Assembly (NCBI RefSeq): GCF_002261215.1
Contig: NZ_NEVS01000004.1
Coordinates: forward strand, 1,364,001 to 1,428,000
Origin: Bordetella genomosp. 11
GTDB taxonomy: Bacteria > Pseudomonadota > Gammaproteobacteria > Burkholderiales > Burkholderiaceae_B
Length of the DNA stretch: 64,000 bases
Reading direction: 5' to 3'
The first letter of the stretch is position 1; every line of letters begins with the position of its first letter. The position numbers and the translations under genes are program-made. The notes beneath the pieces are model-generated. The model saw only the letters and a program-made list of their open reading frames with translations. It was not told the origin of the DNA and made no database searches. Positions 25,199-33,270 of the stretch are shown piece after piece.

Positions 25199-26293
25199 TC
25201 AACCATCGCGCTCCATGCATTGCTTCCACCGCGTGTTGACCCGTTCGGCGAACCAGGCGGTGGTGAGCTTGCGGGTGATCTTCGGGCTTTGCAGGGTAAT
25301 GCGCGGCAGCACGGCCCGCGGCAGCCTGGCGCCGGCTGCCTTGTCAGCGATATCGAAGACGCGCCGATAGAGCAGGGTATCCTCGAAATCGAGGCGGTCG
25401 CCGGCGCGCAGGTCGCGCCGGATCGCGTCGTCGCTCATGTCCAGGCGCGAACGCAGCGCGCGCAGCGCACGCTCGGTTTCGCCGGGCTCGATGGAATTTT
25501 CCCGCAGCACGTCGCCGTCCAGCGCCAGGGGAATGCCCGTGGCGCGGCTGACCGCGTTCTGGAAAGCGGCATTGCGGCTGGCATACCAGCCGGCGTTGTA
25601 GTCCGCGAAGCGGTATAGCAGGGCGTCGTAATGCGCCGGATAGCCCAGCAAGTGCAGCGTGCCGAAATAAATGCCGCCCCGGCGGCTGAAGACTTCCTTG
25701 CGTATCCCCTGCTGCACGGAATACGGATACCCGCCCGCGTGCGCCTCGGCGAAATCGATGCTGACCTGCATGGGGCCGGCGGTGTGGACGGGATTCAGCC
25801 CACCGAACAGCTGGCGTCCCATCGGCACCATGCCGATGAAGTCCTCGTACATGTCGCTGAGGTCGCGCTCGGTGCGCACGCCGTCCAGCCGCTGGCTGTA
25901 GGTTTTGCCGTTGGGCGACTTGATGCCCAGGGCCGCATCGACCAGTATGCCGGGCACGTGCATGGAGGCCGCGCGGCGGTTGATTTCGTCGCGCGCCACC
26001 TTCGGCAGCCCGGGCACGGCGGGATCGGCGCGAAAGCTGGATTCCTGCCCGATGATCGCGATGACCGCGCATAGATTGGCGGGCGTGGCCGGGATGTCCT
26101 GGGCGGTGACGGCGACCTGGATGTCGCGTGCCCAGCCCGCCGCATCGCCGACGCCGGCCGGCAGGCGCCGCACGACGTCCGCGCGTATGCGGTCGGGATC
26201 GCGTGGCGCCGGTTCCGGCCGCTTGGTCGCACAGCCGGCCAGTATCAGAAGCGCGCCGATCGCCGCGCCAGCCGTGGCCAGGCGGCAGTGCAT
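25199..26293 (-). CDS. DUF1615 lipoprotein
   Basis: The protein of about 364 residues has a lipoprotein signal (LATAGAAIGALLILAGC) with Cys in the lipobox LAGC. A long domain follows, typical of DUF1615, with the lysozyme-like feature GQESSFRADPAVPG and a catalytic-looking Glu in that context. It is therefore probably an envelope protein, perhaps related to peptidoglycan hydrolases. The start is uncertain: the ATG at 26293 fits the signal peptide, whereas ATGs at 26398 and 26416 would put about 35-41 extra residues before it. No operon partner is evident. Confidence 0.78.
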   Translation of the reverse strand: MHCRLATAGAAIGALLILAGCATKRPEPAPRDPDRIRADVVRRLPAGVGDAAGWARDIQVAVTAQDIPATPANLCAVIAIIGQESSFRADPAVPGLPKVARDEINRRAASMHVPGILVDAALGIKSPNGKTYSQRLDGVRTERDLSDMYEDFIGMVPMGRQLFGGLNPVHTAGPMQVSIDFAEAHAGGYPYSVQQGIRKEVFSRRGGIYFGTLHLLGYPAHYDALLYRFADYNAGWYASRNAAFQNAVSRATGIPLALDGDVLRENSIEPGETERALRALRSRLDMSDDAIRRDLRAGDRLDFEDTLLYRRVFDIADKAAGARLPRAVLPRITLQSPKITRKLTTAWFAERVNTRWKQCMERDG

Positions 26294-26532
26294 CGTGCGC
26301 CAGGGGGTTCGCGCCGCATCCTGGCGCGGGTGCCGCCGCGCGATGGCGGTGGGCGGTCTTATCGCATCCAGCTTCGGTCGTACTTCCAGACTATCCATGC
26401 TTTTCCCGAATGGCATTCATCATGGCATCCATCGGCCATCCTCATCCTCAGCGGCGGGGGCGGCGTCTTTGTCCCGCCAGCATGGGCATCGTAGAGGAAA
26501 GGCGGCATCTTCGCTTTCGCGGGCATCGTCCT

Positions 26533-26554
26533 GGCACGCGTCGAGCCGCGTGCC
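26533..26554. terminator. hairpin after the efflux operon
   Basis: GGCACGCG and CGCGTGCC are perfect 8-base arms around a TCGAGC loop, nine bases past the stop of the outer-membrane factor gene. There is no U-run, so intrinsic termination would be weak; it may instead stabilise the 3' end. Confidence 0.45.
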
Positions 26555-26563
26555 TGGTAGGGA

Positions 26564-28114
26564 TCAACCGGCCTGCCACCCCAAGCCCAGGCTCTTTTGC
26601 AGCGACACGAAGTCCTGCAGCAGCTCCGCCTGGGCCGCCACCACATCCTGCTGCGCGGCGAATTCGCTGCGTTGGGTGTCGAGCAGATCGATCAGCGTGG
26701 CGACGCCCGCGCTGTAGCGCTGCCGGGTCAGCTCGGCGGAGCGCTCGGCATAGTCCCGCACCTGGCGCAGCCGCACCAGGTGCTCGCGCTGATGGCCGTA
26801 GCGGGACAGGGCCGTATTGGCATCCTGCAAGGCGGCCAGCACCGTGTGCGCGTACTTCGCCCGTGCCTCGTCGCGCGTCGCTTCGGCCGCGTCGATGGCG
26901 CCGCGCGTCCGCCCGAAATCCAGGATGTTCCACTGCAGATAGGGCACGCCCAGCCAGCTGAAGTTCTCCTTGCGGGTCAGGTGGCCCGGCGAGGAGGCGC
27001 TGAAACTGATGTCGCCGAACAGCGTGACCTTGGGAAAAAGATCCGCCGTGTGCTCGCCGATCTGGGCATTGGCCGATGCCAGCCGGCGTTCCGCGGCGCG
27101 GATATCGGGGCGTTGCCGCAGCATCGCAGCGGGGTCGCTGATCGTGACTTGCCCTGGAAGCGCGGGCAATGGGGCATGGGCGCCCAGCGCCTGGTCCAGC
27201 GCGCCGGGTTCGCGGCCCGTCAGTACCGCCAGCCTGTCCAGCGATTCATCGATCTGCGCTTCCAGCGGCACCAGCGTCGCGCGTGTCGTCGAGACCTGCG
27301 TGGATAGCCGGTCGATGTCCACGTCGGCCGCCGTCCCACGCGCGCGGCGTTGTTCGGTCAGGTCCAGCATGCGCTGCTGCAACTCGGCCGAGCGCTGGGC
27401 CAGGCCCAGCCTTTGCTGTTCGTCGCGCAGGCTGACGTAGGCTTGCGCCACCTCGGCCGCCAACGACACCTGCGTGTCCGCGAGGTCCGCCTGTACCGCG
27501 TCGGCCTCGGCGGACGCGGCCTCCACGGCGCGCCGCGTGCCGCCGAACAGGTCCAGTTCCCACGAGGCGTCGAAGCCCGCGGTGTAGAACTGCACGGGGC
27601 CTCGGCCCGACGAACCGCCGGAGCCGCTGCCGCCGTCCTGGCTGCCCTGGCTCAAGGCCGATAGATCGGGCGAGCGCGTGCGTACCGCGGCGCCCAGGGC
27701 ATCCACGGTCGGCATGCCATTGGCCGTGGTTTGCTGCAATTGCGCACGGGACGCACGCAGCCGCGCCTGCGCGGCATGCACGTCGGGGTTGTGCGCCAGC
27801 GCCTGGTCGATCAGGGTGTCCAGTTGAGGGTCGTTCAGCGCCAGCCACCACTTGCTGATCGCGTGCCCGATGGTGACGGCGTCGCGCGGCGTGCGCACGA
27901 AGTCCGCTTGCCTTGCCGCATTCGGCGCGGCATCGGGGGCGCCGCGATAGTCCGGGCCCACCGTGCAGGCCGACAGCGCCAGGCCGCCGGCCAGGACGAT
28001 CGCCGCGGCGCGCACCGGGCGGCCGCGGCCCGCGGAACGTATCGTCGGGCTCGCGGGCAAGTCGCTCGCCGTAAGCGGGATGGAAGGCATGGGGTTGCGC
28101 AGTGACATAGGCAT
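26564..28114 (-). CDS. outer-membrane efflux lipoprotein, NodT/OprM family
   Basis: The 516-residue protein has a lipobox (ALSACTVGPDY) and two outer-membrane-efflux repeats of the TolC family, with the typical coiled-coil segments and a PDVHAAQARLRASRAQLQQT start of repeat one. It forms the outer-membrane duct for the pump encoded upstream. A long N-terminus of about 35 residues precedes the signal peptide; later ATGs are possible. The gene starts directly at the end of the inner-membrane pump gene with no gap. Confidence 0.92.
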   Translation of the reverse strand: MPMSLRNPMPSIPLTASDLPASPTIRSAGRGRPVRAAAIVLAGGLALSACTVGPDYRGAPDAAPNAARQADFVRTPRDAVTIGHAISKWWLALNDPQLDTLIDQALAHNPDVHAAQARLRASRAQLQQTTANGMPTVDALGAAVRTRSPDLSALSQGSQDGGSGSGGSSGRGPVQFYTAGFDASWELDLFGGTRRAVEAASAEADAVQADLADTQVSLAAEVAQAYVSLRDEQQRLGLAQRSAELQQRMLDLTEQRRARGTAADVDIDRLSTQVSTTRATLVPLEAQIDESLDRLAVLTGREPGALDQALGAHAPLPALPGQVTISDPAAMLRQRPDIRAAERRLASANAQIGEHTADLFPKVTLFGDISFSASSPGHLTRKENFSWLGVPYLQWNILDFGRTRGAIDAAEATRDEARAKYAHTVLAALQDANTALSRYGHQREHLVRLRQVRDYAERSAELTRQRYSAGVATLIDLLDTQRSEFAAQQDVVAAQAELLQDFVSLQKSLGLGWQAG

Positions 28115-29713
28115 TCAATGGCCGGCGCCGGGCGTACCGGTACCGCGCGGCGTGCGCAGCAGCAGTGCCAGCGGCACGCAGGCGAGCAGGGCCAGCGCCA
28201 GCAGGTAAAAGGTCTCGGAATAGGTCATCACGGCGGCCTGCTGCTGGATCTGCGCGGCCAATTGGCCGAGCGCCCGCATGTGCGCATACGCCATGTCGCC
28301 GGTCTGCGAGAACCAGTTGGCCGTATTCGCGGCGATACGATCCTGGCCCAGTACCGAATTGGCCGTCAGGGATTCGCGCAGCATATGGTCGTGGAAGGTA
28401 TTGCGCCGGTCGATCACGATGCCGATCAGCGACAGTCCGACCGAGCCGCCGAGGTTGCGCGCCATGTTGTACAGGCCCGCCGCATCGCCGGATTCCTCGC
28501 GCGATACGGCGGCCATCGATGCCTGGTTCAGCGGCATCATCGCCAGTATCTGGCCGATCCCGCGCAGGAACTGCGAACCGTAGAAGTCATGCCCCACGCT
28601 TTGCGCCGTCAAGCCGACGTCCAACAGGCAACTGCCCGCGAACATCAGCAGGCCGCCGATTACCAGGATGCGGAAGTCCACTTTGCCCAGCAGCCGCGGC
28701 AAGAGCGGCATCATCAGGAAGGAGGGCAGCCCCGCCACCAGCATCACCGCGCCGGATTGCTGGGCGTTGTAGCCGGCGATCAGGCTGAGGAACTGCGGCA
28801 CCAGGTAGGAAACCCCATACAGGCCGGCGCCCACGGCCACGACAATGAGAATGACGCTGGCGTAGCGCGGATTGCGCAGCAGGCTCAGGCGCAGGATGGG
28901 CCTGGACGCGGTCAATTGCGACACGGCGATCAACACGAAGCCGGCCAGTGTCACGAAGGTCAGCGTGACGATCATCGTGGAATCGAACCAGCGCTCGCGC
29001 TGGCCTTCCTCCAGCACCACCGTCAGGCTGCTCAGGCCGATGGCCAGGCCGACGATGCCCAGCCAGTCCGCCTTGCGGAATTCAGGCCAGCGTGGCGGTT
29101 CCGCCGGCAGGCCTCCCAACAGCAGGGCCACCAGCGCCGCGCAAACCGGCAGGTTGACCAGGAAGCACCAGGTCCAGCTGACGTTCTCGGCCAGCCAGCC
29201 GCCGACCACGGGCCCCAGCAACGGCCCGAGCAGCACGATCAGGCCGAACATCGTCATGCCGATGGGCATCTGGGCGCGCGGCAGTCGCGTGCGGATGATG
29301 GTCTGCGCGGTGGGGATCATCGCGCCGCCGGTAAACCCCTGGCCGATACGGCCGGCGATCATTTGCGGCAGGCTGTGCGAAAGACCGCACATCACGGAAA
29401 ACAGGGCGAACAGCAGGGCATTGCCCAGCAGGAAGTTGCGCAGCCCGAAGACGCGCGTCAGCCAGGCCGCCAGCGGGATCATGACGATCTCCGACATCAG
29501 ATAGCCGGTCGAGATCCAGGTTCCTTCGGTACCGGTCGCGCCGATGGAGCCCTGGATCTGCGGCAGGGCGGAGTTCGTGATGGAAATATCCAGCGTCGCC
29601 ATGAGCGCGCCCAGCGCCCCGCCGGCGACCGCGATCCAATCGGCCGCGCTGGCGCGCGGTTCGGCGGCGGGCGAGTGCGCCGGCGTGGCCGCAGCGGAGG
29701 GCGCTTCAGCCAT
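28115..29713 (-). CDS. MFS multidrug efflux pump, DHA2 (EmrB/QacA) family, 14 TM
   Basis: The 532-residue transporter has about 14 hydrophobic segments and DHA2 motifs (ALMATLDISITNSALPQIQGS with the conserved Asp, then GRIGQGFTGGAMIPTAQTI and LLGPLLGPVVGGWLAE). It exports drugs or hydrophobic toxins using proton motive force. The start at 29713 overlaps the fusion-protein stop by 8 bases. With the HlyD protein and the outer-membrane factor it makes an EmrAB-TolC-like tripartite pump. Confidence 0.93.
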   Translation of the reverse strand: MAEAPSAAATPAHSPAAEPRASAADWIAVAGGALGALMATLDISITNSALPQIQGSIGATGTEGTWISTGYLMSEIVMIPLAAWLTRVFGLRNFLLGNALLFALFSVMCGLSHSLPQMIAGRIGQGFTGGAMIPTAQTIIRTRLPRAQMPIGMTMFGLIVLLGPLLGPVVGGWLAENVSWTWCFLVNLPVCAALVALLLGGLPAEPPRWPEFRKADWLGIVGLAIGLSSLTVVLEEGQRERWFDSTMIVTLTFVTLAGFVLIAVSQLTASRPILRLSLLRNPRYASVILIVVAVGAGLYGVSYLVPQFLSLIAGYNAQQSGAVMLVAGLPSFLMMPLLPRLLGKVDFRILVIGGLLMFAGSCLLDVGLTAQSVGHDFYGSQFLRGIGQILAMMPLNQASMAAVSREESGDAAGLYNMARNLGGSVGLSLIGIVIDRRNTFHDHMLRESLTANSVLGQDRIAANTANWFSQTGDMAYAHMRALGQLAAQIQQQAAVMTYSETFYLLALALLACVPLALLLRTPRGTGTPGAGH

Positions 29714-30890
29714 GGCGAGCCGCCACCTGGCTGGACGTCGGCCCGGCATTGCGCGTATCGACGTCGGCGGTTACCGACAGCCCCGGCACCAGCAGCCCGC
29801 GCGTGTCCGCATCCGCGACCACGCGGATCCGCACCGGCACGCGCTGCACGATCTTGGTGAAATTGCCGGTCGCGTTCTCCGGCGGCAACAGGGCAAACTG
29901 GGCGCCCGTGCCGGGGGAGAAGCTGTCCACCACCCCGGCCAGATCCCGGCCGGGCAGGGCATCGATGTGCAGCGTCACCGGCTGGCCCGGACGCATGCGG
30001 CCGATCTGCGTTTCCTTGAAATTCGCTTCCAGGTAGATGTCCTGGACGGGCACCACCGTCATCATGCGCGTGCCCGGTTGCACATACTGGCCCACGCGCA
30101 CGGTACGGTCGCCCACATTGCCGGACAGCGTGGCGCGCACCACCGTATCCCGCAGATCCAGGTCGGCCTGGCGCGCGCTGGCCTGGGCCGCTTCCAGCTG
30201 CGCGCGCGCCTGGGCGATCTGTGCCTCGCTGACGGCGATCTGCGCCCGCGCCGCCTGGACGGCGGCCTCGTTGGCCGCCAGCGTCGCGCGCGCCTGGTCG
30301 CGCTGGTTGCTCAGGCTCGAAAGCCGTTCGCTGGTTTCCGCTCCGGTGGCGGCCAGCGGCCTGTAGCGGCGCACTTCGTCTTCGGCGTGGCTGGCGTTCA
30401 ACCGCGCCACGCGTTCCTGTGCCTCGGCCTGCGTCACATTGGCATTCTGCTGGCGGATTTCCGCCTGGGCGCGCTCGATGTCGGCCTGGCGCGCATCGAC
30501 CGTGGCCCGTGCCTGGTCCTGGGCCGCACGGTATTGGCGGTCATCCAGCCGCACCAGCGGGTCGCCCGCCCGGACGGCCTGGTTGTCGGCGACATAGACC
30601 TGCGTCACATAGCCGCTGACCTTGGGCGCGATGGTCACGCTGTCGGCCTGCAGGTAGGCGTCGTCGGTGCTTTCGATATAGCGTCCCACCAGCCACCAGT
30701 GGGCGCCCCAGGCAAGAGCGGCGGCGATGGCAAGCGCGCCGGCCCCCAGCAGGATGGTGCGCCGGCTGCGTGAGCGCGGCCGCGGCGCGGGCGCGCTCAC
30801 GGCGGGTGCGGTGCCGACAGGTGCGGTGCCGGCGGTTGGTGTGCCGGCCGGGGCGGTCGGGGAATCTGGCGATCCTGCGGATACGGGCAT
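29706..30890 (-). CDS. HlyD/EmrA-type membrane fusion protein
   Basis: The 394-residue protein has a Pro/Thr/Ala-rich cytoplasmic head, a single transmembrane segment (TILLGAGALAIAAALAWGA, about 47-66), the lipoyl-half motif (YIESTDDAYLQADSVTIAPKV), a long Ala/Gln-rich coiled-coil hairpin and a beta-barrel domain. It links the MFS pump with the outer-membrane factor across the periplasm. The ATG at 30890 was chosen; upstream in-frame sequence crosses the AT-rich regulatory region. Confidence 0.92.
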   Translation of the reverse strand: MPVSAGSPDSPTAPAGTPTAGTAPVGTAPAVSAPAPRPRSRSRRTILLGAGALAIAAALAWGAHWWLVGRYIESTDDAYLQADSVTIAPKVSGYVTQVYVADNQAVRAGDPLVRLDDRQYRAAQDQARATVDARQADIERAQAEIRQQNANVTQAEAQERVARLNASHAEDEVRRYRPLAATGAETSERLSSLSNQRDQARATLAANEAAVQAARAQIAVSEAQIAQARAQLEAAQASARQADLDLRDTVVRATLSGNVGDRTVRVGQYVQPGTRMMTVVPVQDIYLEANFKETQIGRMRPGQPVTLHIDALPGRDLAGVVDSFSPGTGAQFALLPPENATGNFTKIVQRVPVRIRVVADADTRGLLVPGLSVTADVDTRNAGPTSSQVAARHG

Positions 30891-30910
30891 GGGGCGCGTT
30901 GAATTTTGAA

Positions 30911-30962
30911 CAAGTGGAATATTTTTATCGCGCGGAAGAAATTTATCAAGTGTTATATTTTT
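30911..30962. promoter_or_regulatory. AT-rich divergent promoter region with direct repeats
   Basis: Two near-identical elements, CAAGTGGAATATTTTT (30911-30926) and CAAGTGTTATATTTTT (30947-30962), repeat 36 bases apart in the only AT-rich stretch between the pump operon and its TetR gene. A minus-strand promoter TTGATA-N16-TAAAAA lies across them. They are good candidates for TetR binding sites, although direct repeats are unusual for this family. Confidence 0.6.
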
Positions 30963-31024
30963 CCCTGACGAACAGATGACGTGCGGCGGACGACGTACCG
31001 CGGATCTCGCTCCGGGAGACAGGC

Positions 31025-31795
31025 ATGAACGACACAAAGCGCGTCCGGCGCCCCGCCGGCAGCGGTTATGCAAGGGGCGACGAAACCCGCCTGCGCATCA
31101 TCGAGGCGGCCATAGAACGCTTCGGCGAGTCGGGTTTCGGCGGCGCCTCGACGCGAGACATCGCCGCGCATGCCGGCGTCAACGCCCCGGCGTTGCAGTA
31201 CTACTTCGAAAGCAAGGAAGGGCTGTATCGCGCCTGCGCCGAACATATCGCCGATAGCGCGCGCGCCGCTTTCGAGCCGGCGCTGGAGCAGGCTCGCGCC
31301 GTCCTGGCGGATGGGTCGGACACCGAAGCGCTGATCGACGCTTTCATCCGTATCCAGGACTGCATCGCCGATCGCATGTTCCGCGCGTCGTGCGGCCCGG
31401 ACCAGCGGCTGTTCTTCGCGCGCGAGCAGGCCGGCCACGAACCGCCGATCGCCACCGACATCCTGCAGGAGCGCTTGCGCAAGCCGCTGAACGACATCTG
31501 CATGGCACTGGTGGCGCGCATTGCCGGCACCTCCGTCGACGACCCCAGGACCATGGTGCGCGTCTTCTCATTGCACGGACAATTATTGATATTCCACACG
31601 GCCAAGCGGGGCGCGCTCTCGCTGCTGGGATGGCAGGAAATCGACTCCGCGCGCGCGGAGCTGGTCAAGGAGACGGTGCGCGAGCAGAGCCGCACGCTGC
31701 TTCGGCTGTGGCATGCCGGCGCATCGGCGGGCATGCGCGGCAAGGCTACGGGGCGCGCCGCACGGGCACCGCGCAAAACCGCGTCGAAACGCTGA
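31025..31795 (+). CDS. TetR-family repressor with CerR-like C-terminal domain
   Basis: The 256-residue protein has a TetR helix-turn-helix (IIEAAIERFGESGFGGASTRDIAAHAGVNAPALQYYFESKEGLY) and a C-terminal domain like that of YbiH/CerR (RNFEREQ-type segment FFAREQAGHEPP). CerR-like regulators usually sit divergent to HlyD-containing export systems, exactly as here, and repress them until a drug binds. A basic tail of about 30 residues (KATGRAARAPRKTASKR) is extra. Confidence 0.9.
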   Translation: MNDTKRVRRPAGSGYARGDETRLRIIEAAIERFGESGFGGASTRDIAAHAGVNAPALQYYFESKEGLYRACAEHIADSARAAFEPALEQARAVLADGSDTEALIDAFIRIQDCIADRMFRASCGPDQRLFFAREQAGHEPPIATDILQERLRKPLNDICMALVARIAGTSVDDPRTMVRVFSLHGQLLIFHTAKRGALSLLGWQEIDSARAELVKETVREQSRTLLRLWHAGASAGMRGKATGRAARAPRKTASKR

Positions 31796-31816
31796 TCCGT
31801 GCCGCCCGTCCGCTGC

Positions 31817-31838
31817 CGCGGGCCATCGAGGGCCCGCG
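31817..31838. terminator. candidate bidirectional hairpin between convergent genes
   Basis: CGCGGGCC and GGCCCGCG form a perfect 8-base stem with a 6-base loop (ATCGAG), midway between the convergent TetR and hmp stops. No U-run follows on either strand. Confidence 0.5.
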
Positions 31839-31862
31839 CGCCGGGCGGTGACGCGGCGCGTT

Positions 31863-33044
31863 CTACAGCGCGCCGGCCGGACCGAAAAATTCGTAGCGGC
31901 TTTGCGATTCCGGCACGCCCAGCGCCGCCAGCGTTTTCTTCATGAAGGACATGAAAGGCCGGGGGCCGACGAAGTACGCGTCCAGGTCGGCGGGGAAGGG
32001 TAGCCACTGGCGCAGCTGTTCCGCGTGGGCCCGGCCCACGGCGTCGGGCCGGCGTGCCGCGCCCTCGGCGTCTTCGTAGCAGACGTAATGACGCAGGCGC
32101 GGATAGCGCGCGGCCAGCTGGTCGACGTAGTCGCCAAAGGCATGGACGTCGCCGTTGCGCGCGTAATGGATGAAGTGCACGGGCCGCTCGCCGTCGCGCA
32201 AGGCATCTTCCAGCATGGCGAGCACGGGTGTCACTCCCACGCCGGCGCTGATCAGCGCCAGCGGCCGGTCGCCTTCGCGCAGCACGAAGTCTCCCGCGGG
32301 CGGAAATACATCCAGGGTATCGCCTTCTGCGATCCGGTCGTGCAGGAAGTTCGAGGCGACGCCGCCCGGCTCCCGCTTGACGCTGATGCGGTATTGGCTG
32401 CCGTCGGGCGCGCGCGACAGCGAGTAATTGCGGCGGATCTCCTGGCCGTCGACGTCCAGCCGCAGGCCCAGATACTGGCCCGGACGATAGGCGAGCAGGG
32501 CGCCGCCATCGGCCGGACGCAGGTAGAACGACGTGATTTCGGCGCTCTCGGCGGCCTTGCGGGTCACGATGAAGGGCCGCGCGCCGCGCCAGCCGCCCGC
32601 TTCCTGTTCGCGCGCGTCATACGCGGCCGCCTCGGCCTGGATCAGCATGTCGGCCAGTTGGCGATAGGCGGCCGCCCATGCGGCGATGACTTCGTCCGTG
32701 GCAATGGCCGCGCCCAATACTTCGCGGATGGCCCGCAGCAGGCACGTCCCCACGATGGGATAGTGCTCGGGCAGGACCTGCAAGGACACGTGCTTGTTGA
32801 CGATCTGCGTCGCCAGCGGCGCCAGGGCCTGGAGGCGATCGATATTGCGCGCGTACATCAGCACGCCATTGGCCAGGGCTCGCGGCTGCGCGCCGCTGGC
32901 CTGGTGCGCCTGGTTGAATAGCGGCCGTACTTCCGGATATTCGTCCAGCATGATCTTGTAGAAGTGCGTGGTCAGTGCCTCGCCGCCCGTTTCGAGCAGG
33001 GGCACGGTGGCACGGATAATGGCGAGCTGGTTCGAATCGAGCAT
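31863..33044 (-). CDS. hmp: flavohemoglobin, nitric oxide dioxygenase
   Basis: The 393-residue protein is a standard flavohemoglobin. It has a globin domain (1-140) with the proximal-His segment NKHVSLQVLPEHYPIVG, then an FAD domain (RNYSLSRAPDGSQYRISVKRE) and an NAD domain (LISAGVGVTPVLAMLE, then YFVGPRPFMSFMKKTL). It oxidises NO to nitrate with O2 and NAD(P)H. It is divergent from norR, with a sigma54 promoter 92 bases upstream, so NO induction through NorR is expected. Confidence 0.96.
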   Translation of the reverse strand: MLDSNQLAIIRATVPLLETGGEALTTHFYKIMLDEYPEVRPLFNQAHQASGAQPRALANGVLMYARNIDRLQALAPLATQIVNKHVSLQVLPEHYPIVGTCLLRAIREVLGAAIATDEVIAAWAAAYRQLADMLIQAEAAAYDAREQEAGGWRGARPFIVTRKAAESAEITSFYLRPADGGALLAYRPGQYLGLRLDVDGQEIRRNYSLSRAPDGSQYRISVKREPGGVASNFLHDRIAEGDTLDVFPPAGDFVLREGDRPLALISAGVGVTPVLAMLEDALRDGERPVHFIHYARNGDVHAFGDYVDQLAARYPRLRHYVCYEDAEGAARRPDAVGRAHAEQLRQWLPFPADLDAYFVGPRPFMSFMKKTLAALGVPESQSRYEFFGPAGAL

Positions 33045-33135
33045 GGCAGTGGAACTCCTTTATTGGCCCCTCGTTTCATGGCTTCCACGAAATTACGGGG
33101 TCTGTGGCTCGCGGGCGCGAGTCTGTTTTATGCAA

Positions 33136-33151
33136 TGCAACATCCATGCCA
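33136..33151 (-). promoter_or_regulatory. sigma54 (RpoN) promoter of hmp
   Basis: On the minus strand the site reads TGGCATGGATGTTGCA, with GG and GC separated by 10 bases and TTGCA intact; it departs from the consensus in the CACG part (CATG). Transcription would start near 33124, leaving a leader of about 80 bases before the hmp ATG. Confidence 0.85.
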
Positions 33152-33203
33152 ATCCAGCCCGCCCGGCCGCCTGTCGTCCAGCCAGGAATAAGCATTAAAT
33201 AAA

Positions 33204-33233
33204 AGAGTTTTATTGACTCTATAAATGTCAATA
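33204..33233. promoter_or_regulatory. candidate NorR enhancer sites
   Basis: Two overlapping perfect inverted repeats lie 50-85 bases upstream of the hmp -24 element. AGAGT-N7-ACTCT (33204-33220) fits the GT-N7-AC spacing known for NorR sites, and TATTGAC-N9-GTCAATA (33211-33233) is longer. They are shared between hmp and divergent norR. Which of the two is the true site is not decided. Confidence 0.65.
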
Positions 33234-33270
33234 CGAGTCATCTAAACCCGGAATTTCCGGCGGATGCGTT

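Noticed and set aside
26294..26416. Upstream ATG starts (26398 and 26416) for the DUF1615 lipoprotein
   Set aside because: They place a basic extension of about 35-41 residues before the lipoprotein signal. The ribosome site at 26398 is fair, so this stays uncertain.
31817..31838. Classic intrinsic terminators at the several GC-rich hairpins
   Set aside because: None of the hairpins (here and at 26533, 46371 and 54516) has a U-run, so they are listed only as low-confidence candidates.
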